10,276 bases of DNA from Amoeboradix gromovi (Eukaryota; Sanchytriomycota; Sanchytriomycetes; Sanchytriales; Sanchytriaceae), in contig JADGIF010000350.1 of NCBI GenBank assembly GCA_018985225.1, positions 1-10,276 of the forward strand. The letters run 5' to 3'. Shown here piece by piece: positions 6,833 to 10,276 of the stretch. Both the position numbers and the translations under genes were made by a program. Position 1 is the first letter of the stretch. Each line of letters begins with the position of its first letter. Below the pieces are notes generated by a model. It searched no databases, was not told the DNA's origin, and saw only the letters and a program-made list of their open reading frames with translations.

Positions 6833-6976
6833 TTATACTTTCAAGTATTCTTCAAAAGAGATTCTAGACGGAAAGTTAGCAGCTTCTATAACGACTTCTG
6901 AGTCACCAAAATTAATAAAAACGTTGCAGTGGTCATTTGCAAGTACCTGAAGATTATATGACAGAAAAGAATACAT
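6833..6976 (-). CDS. Possible short ORF or exon (47 residues) in the sirtuin-MCM2 gap
   Basis: Minus-strand frame from ATG (6976-6974) to TAA (6835-6833), including FINFGDSEVVIEAANFPSR and ending FEEYLKV. Composition looks protein-like. An ATCTTCAG at 6954-6947 lies on a codon boundary within it, so 6833-6946 could be a terminal exon whose upstream exon ends at GTATGT (6978), though that would make an intron of only about 30 nt. It lies inside the interrupted repeat copy C and may be the inserted part. Not recognised; could be chance. Confidence 0.25.
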   Translation of the reverse strand: MYSFLSYNLQVLANDHCNVFINFGDSEVVIEAANFPSRISFEEYLKV

Positions 6977-7080
6977 ACATGAGATAACCCAACCCTATCC
7001 AATACCGGCTCTAGGCCTCAAAAGTACTAGCTGGTTATTTCAGCGAATCAATTGGCATTGTCAGAAGAAATTCTTGAATT

Positions 7081-7167
7081 CTAGGAACACAAGACTATTT
7101 TGAAGGCATGCATATTCTGTTGGTAGCTTGTAAAGCACTTACTATCAAACATGCTTGCGGTAGTCAT
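7081..7167 (-). other. Possible first exon (short ATG frame) divergent from MCM2
   Basis: ATG at 7167-7165 begins a 28-codon frame (MTTASMFDS...) with a consensus 5' splice site GTAAGT at 7142-7137, eight codons and one base in. The phase suits the second exons of the repeat family (phase 1). It may be the old 5' end of copy C, reading away from MCM2. Weak. Confidence 0.2.
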
Positions 7168-7262
7168 CAGTTTATGTATTGACGAAATTGGATAACCAAT
7201 AAATAATTTAAATTTTAATAATATTTTTACTTCTCCAATGGCAAAACAATTTCAACTCGAAA
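7168..7262 (+). promoter_or_regulatory. MCM2 upstream region with CCAAT and AT-rich tract
   Basis: CCAAT at 7196-7200 is followed by an AT-rich run (7201-7229) and a second CCAAT at 7235-7239. No ACGCGT (MCB) cell-cycle element was seen. An upstream ATG at 7238 opens an 11-codon frame ending at 7273, overlapping the MCM2 start in another frame. Confidence 0.4.
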
Positions 7263-9839
7263 ATGGATCGTAAAAGAAAACACAATGATGATACTTTGCC
7301 ACCTAGTAGCCCACCTCTATTAAGTAGCCGACCAGATGAACATAGTAGCGATGATGAAGGCTCTTCTTTATTTGGTGAAAACATGTATGACGATTATCAA
7401 GCTATCGATGAGTTGGACAAGTACGAGGAAGTGAATCTAGACCACCAAGATTATGATGAACTCGACCCTGGTATTAAGAGACTAGTAGATCAAAGATTAG
7501 AGGATCGGGACATTGCCGAAGGCAAAATTAGTGGGTTCATTCCTGAACCGCTCCCTCGTAAAAAAAATAAACAACGCTATCGCCGAAATAAGGGTGCTGA
7601 AGAAGAAGAAGAAGATGTGGTTCTAAATGACATTGCAGATATCAAAGGAATGTCGTTATTTGAATTTGCTCAAGTCAGCTCTTCACGTCTTGCTGTCAAA
7701 AGGCTATTTACAGAGTTCTTAACTCAATTCACTGTTGGTTCAGGCTCGAATGCGTCTGCTTATTACGGTAATGTCATTCGAACCATGTGTGAAATGAATT
7801 CATCGAGTCTCAAAGTAGATTTTCAGCATTTGATATCATATAAGCCTGTCTTGTCTTTTCTAATCCTAAATGATCCTGTTGACTATCTCGATATCTTTAA
7901 TGAATCTGCTAATGAGGTTGTATCTCTTACGTTTGAAAACTATATCCCAAATATTGCTTCAGAGATCACCGTGAGAATCGTCAATATTTCTGATTACACT
8001 AGTCTTCGAGATCTTAGAGAACATCATTTGAACACTATGATATCAGTGACTGGTACCATAACTCGTAAATCTGTAATGTATCCTCATCAAAAGGTTTTAA
8101 AGTTTAATTGTTCTAAATGTAGCGCTGTGTTGGGACCGTTCATTCAGGACTCAGTTCTGGCTAATCCCATTACCGTTCGTGGTTGTGGAGAGTGTGGGGC
8201 TCGTAGCGGCTTTGTGTTAAACACTGAAGAAACAGTTTTTAGTAACTTCCAGAAATGGAATTTGCAGGAATCTCACAATGACTTGCCACCTGGTAGACTC
8301 CCACGGAGTCGTCAATTGATAGTAACAGGTGACCTTATTGACTCTTGTCGACCTGGTGATGAGGTTGTGGTAATTGGAATTTATCGCAACAATTTTAGTT
8401 CCTCTTTGAACACTAAGAACGGGTTTCCCGTATTCAGTACGCTGATTGAAGTCAATAGTGTATCTAATAAGCAGCATGAGCGTACTAGAGCTCTAACTGA
8501 TGCTGATATTCGTCAAATTAAGAATCTAAGCAAGCATCCTCAGCTTAGCCAGGCAATGTTAGATAGCGTTGCACCGTCTATATATGGGCATGAGGATATC
8601 AAGCTTGCCATTTTGTTATCGATGTTTGGAGGTGTTATGAAGATCAGAGATGGTAAACATCGATTACGCGGTGATGTCAATATTCTTATGATGGGAGACC
8701 CTGGTACTTGCAAGTCTCAGTTTCTTAAATACGTATGTAAAACCGCGCCTAGAGCAGTCTACACTACTGGTCAAGGTGCTAGTGCGGTCGGATTAACTGC
8801 TAGTGTTTTGAAAGACCCAATGACTGGCCAATGGGGTATCGAAAGTGGTGCTCTGGTATTAGCTGATCAGGGAATTTGCCTAATTGATGAGTTCGACAAA
8901 ATGAATGACGTAGATCGCACATCTATTCATGAGGCTATGGAGCAGCAGTCTATCAGCATTAGTAAAGCTGGTATCGTAGCAACTTTAAGTGCTCAATGCG
9001 CCATTATTGCAGCTGCTAATCCTATCAAAGGTAAGTACAACCCTAATTTGTCATTTTTAAACAACGTAGAGTTAAGTGAGCCTATTATCAGTAGATTTGA
9101 TGTACTCTGCGTGGTAGTAGACAACACGGACCCTGATGTTGATGAGCAGCTAGCTAAACACGTATGCTTGAATCATATTAAAGGAATTATGAACAGCAGT
9201 GTAGCTTTGTCGAATGATCAAATTGAAGCCAATACTGCGGCTATCACAGCTGCAGTAGAATCTTTAAAAATTAATGTCAAACACCCTCCAATTGATCAGG
9301 ATCTACTTCAAAAATACATTTTATATGCCAAGCAATACAATCCTCGCTTAGATCAGGTAGACAAGCAGAAGATCGCCAATCTCTACGCAGATATACGTAA
9401 GACGAGTATGAAATACACAAGTATTCCTGTAACTGCCAGATTGTTAGAGAGCATGGTAAGGCTGAGTGAAGCTAATGCTAAAATGCACTTGAGGCAATAT
9501 GTCAACAGCACTGATGTAGATGTTGCTATAAAGATAGTTTTAAGCTCCTTTTTGAATTGCCAAAAGTATTATGTAAAGAGAAAGTTGGAGAAACAATTTA
9601 AAAGTTATTTGAAGCCTGAGAAGTATTCAATTCTGAATAAGATATTGAATGAGATGATGTATGACAAGATAAGATATTTGCAAGCACAAGATATGGAACT
9701 GGAGAATGAGATTGAACTGAACAAAAAGGAATTTGAATCAAAGTGTGGGGAGATTGGGGTTGATGACTTGAGCGGATTTTATGCGCAAATGGCAGATACT
9801 TATAGGCTAGAAGAATCGGTTATTGTCAAGTGTATTTAA
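7263..9839 (+). CDS. MCM2: DNA replication licensing factor MCM2 (replicative helicase subunit)
   Basis: 858 residues, full length for MCM2 (about 870-900). It is one of six ATPase subunits of the Mcm2-7 helicase loaded at origins. Order: basic start MDRKRK; histone H3-H4 binding motif (about 36-55, with NMYDDYQAIDELDKYE, keeping Tyr45 and Tyr54 at the positions of the human histone-contacting tyrosines); basic patch (about 99-109) as a likely nuclear signal; acidic run (EEEEED); OB fold with C4 zinc finger C283-X2-C286...C308-X2-C311; Walker A GDPGTCKS (478-485); GQGASAVGLTA; Walker B CLIDEFDKM (539-547); EAMEQQSISISKAGIVATL; sensor AAANP; arginine finger SRFD (610-613); C-terminal lid and winged-helix region. 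The exact EQQSISISKAGIV block and the N-terminal motif make MCM2 certain among MCMs. The Walker A Cys483 replaces the usual Ala. No frameshift or intron seen. Confidence 0.98.
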   Translation: MDRKRKHNDDTLPPSSPPLLSSRPDEHSSDDEGSSLFGENMYDDYQAIDELDKYEEVNLDHQDYDELDPGIKRLVDQRLEDRDIAEGKISGFIPEPLPRKKNKQRYRRNKGAEEEEEDVVLNDIADIKGMSLFEFAQVSSSRLAVKRLFTEFLTQFTVGSGSNASAYYGNVIRTMCEMNSSSLKVDFQHLISYKPVLSFLILNDPVDYLDIFNESANEVVSLTFENYIPNIASEITVRIVNISDYTSLRDLREHHLNTMISVTGTITRKSVMYPHQKVLKFNCSKCSAVLGPFIQDSVLANPITVRGCGECGARSGFVLNTEETVFSNFQKWNLQESHNDLPPGRLPRSRQLIVTGDLIDSCRPGDEVVVIGIYRNNFSSSLNTKNGFPVFSTLIEVNSVSNKQHERTRALTDADIRQIKNLSKHPQLSQAMLDSVAPSIYGHEDIKLAILLSMFGGVMKIRDGKHRLRGDVNILMMGDPGTCKSQFLKYVCKTAPRAVYTTGQGASAVGLTASVLKDPMTGQWGIESGALVLADQGICLIDEFDKMNDVDRTSIHEAMEQQSISISKAGIVATLSAQCAIIAAANPIKGKYNPNLSFLNNVELSEPIISRFDVLCVVVDNTDPDVDEQLAKHVCLNHIKGIMNSSVALSNDQIEANTAAITAAVESLKINVKHPPIDQDLLQKYILYAKQYNPRLDQVDKQKIANLYADIRKTSMKYTSIPVTARLLESMVRLSEANAKMHLRQYVNSTDVDVAIKIVLSSFLNCQKYYVKRKLEKQFKSYLKPEKYSILNKILNEMMYDKIRYLQAQDMELENEIELNKKEFESKCGEIGVDDLSGFYAQMADTYRLEESVIVKCI

Positions 9840-9900
9840 ATGTTAAGTAAATGATTTGTTTTAAACAATTTGTCCACCTTTGCTGTGTCCAGCTCGATTG

Positions 9901-10022
9901 TTTTCTTGAATAAACCATTTATCGCGAATTTGTATGCATTTTTGTATAATTTCATGACTTTTCCAGATTTTTCTAATAGCTTAAATACTCGATATTCTTC
10001 CTTTTCACAAATGGTAAATGGA
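9901..10022. repeat. Dispersed direct repeat, unit 2
   Basis: Partner of 1163-1284. A third, more diverged unit is at 6321-6382 (50 of 62 bases identical to 9960-10021). All three lie in the same orientation in the window's long gene-poor gaps. Confidence 0.9.
9909..9914 (+). terminator. Probable polyadenylation signal AATAAA for MCM2
   Basis: First AATAAA after the MCM2 stop (69 nt downstream), within repeat copy B at the position equivalent to the one after the sirtuin gene. Confidence 0.45.
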
Positions 10023-10276
10023 GTAAATAGATGTAATCCCGAATATTTCAAATCTAAAGAAATAACTAACAGGTACAGCATACAAAGACGTATGATCTGA
10101 TATACTTACCATCGTTCAATACTAGTCAAATGATAAGTAGCTTGTCGGGCAGGTCGCAAGAAACATGGCTACAATGTCCCATTACGCATTCAAGGAACGC
10201 TTGAAGTTCAAGTGCAAACAAAGAGGAAAGACTATAATCGAATGTAATGAATCATTTACTAGTTAGACATGCACAA

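Larger units (their letters stand above)
6221..7080 (-). pseudogene. Copy C of the unidentified repeated gene family, interrupted
   Basis: Fills most of the 1042-nt gap between the sirtuin and MCM2. Second-exon part: 6321-6382 matches 9960-10021 without gaps at 50 of 62 bases, and the minus strand reads PFAVDEK, NYRVF and LEKSG, then a TAA; a TGA at 6223-6221 abuts the sirtuin stop. Second-exon start and 3' splice site: 6665-6731 matches 10030-10085 (AATCTAAA and AGGTA blocks). First-exon end: 6979-7080 resembles 10110-10205, with IQEF on the minus strand aligning with LQAF, and GTATGT at 6978-6973. About 230 nt (6430-6660) separates the two second-exon blocks and more lies within the intron, so the copy is broken by insertion or is a composite. 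Multiple in-frame stops indicate decay. Confidence 0.55.
9836..10215 (-). pseudogene. Copy B of the unidentified repeated two-exon gene family (best preserved)
   Basis: Minus strand. Second exon 10053-9836: 72 full codons plus the TAA stop, encoding ICEKEEYRVFKLLEKSGK followed by a Lys-rich helix-prone tail; the TAA overlaps the MCM2 stop codon. Candidate intron 10109-10054: GTAAGT...TTTCTTTAG, 56 nt, phase 1. First exon from 10110 up: frame with LQAFLECVMGH and LPDKLL, then an in-frame TGA (10128-10126) six codons before the splice site. Joined across the intron, the two exons share one frame apart from that TGA. The frame is open from about 10245. A frame without splicing can start at an ATG inside the intron (81 codons). 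Either a pseudogene or a live member with another exon arrangement. No known domain recognised. Confidence 0.55.

Noticed and set aside
6221-7262. tRNA, snRNA or CRISPR array in the long gap
   Set aside because: No cloverleaf with a GTTCGA-like T loop, no snRNA signature and no regularly spaced repeats were found by eye.
8217-8477. Minus-strand 86-codon ORF
   Set aside because: Antisense to the conserved core of MCM2.
9836-10081. Minus-strand 81-codon ORF taken as a simple intronless gene
   Set aside because: Its ATG lies inside the likely intron of repeat copy B, and the comparison with copy A shows no sign of protein constraint. Treated as part of the repeat family instead.
9870-10100. 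Plus-strand 76-codon ORF
   Set aside because: Complement of repeat copy B. The corresponding plus-strand frame is not preserved in copies A and C, whereas the minus strand shows the shared EKxxYxVF peptide.

Overview
The window is about 10.3 kb of compact, AT-rich nuclear DNA from a eukaryote. Gene content includes a spliceosomal PLRG1/Prp46 WD40 protein, MCM2 with its histone-binding tail, a SIR2/SIRT1-type sirtuin, a Spt7-like bromodomain protein and a mitochondrial-type uL13. A Spt7 homologue carrying a bromodomain points to the fungal side, because as I recall the animal SUPT7L lacks one. A bacterial-type uL13 implies a translating mitochondrion, which argues against canonical microsporidia. 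Short intergenic gaps and mostly uninterrupted genes fit an early-diverging, reduced fungal lineage (Rozella / Mitosporidium / Paramicrosporidium-like Cryptomycota). That placement is inference.

Layout. PLRG1/Prp46 (66-1133, minus) is followed by a 644-nt gene-poor stretch. Next comes a packed block: a Sel1-repeat protein (1778-2710, plus), uL13m (2720-3184, minus, 9 nt away tail to tail), an unrecognised 253-residue helical protein (3202-3963, plus, only 17 nt from the uL13m start), the Spt7-like protein (4025-4753, plus) and the sirtuin (4847-6220, plus). After a 1042-nt gene-poor stretch comes MCM2 (7263-9839, plus), then a final gene-poor flank to the end. The recognised nuclear genes cover splicing, chromatin (SAGA and sirtuin) and replication. 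Nothing suggests operon-like co-function beyond close packing and one shared divergent promoter.

The most unusual content lies in the three long gaps. All three hold diverged copies, all on the minus strand, of one unidentified repeated sequence. It looks like a two-exon protein gene: a roughly 95-nt exon end, a 5' splice site (GTAAGT or GTATGT), a short intron, and a second exon encoding a peptide with the motif EKxxYxVFxxLEKSG. The best copy (9836-10215) has a second exon of 72 full codons plus the stop and a tidy 56-nt intron, but a TGA in the first exon. The copy at 1149-1450 has a TGA in the second exon. The copy at 6221-7080 is broken up by extra sequence. Two copies end precisely at the stop codon of the convergent neighbour (MCM2 and the sirtuin) and carry the AATAAA that those neighbours probably use. 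I do not recognise the family.

Limits: homology calls come from recalled family motifs, alignments were made by eye, and no RNA data support the introns.
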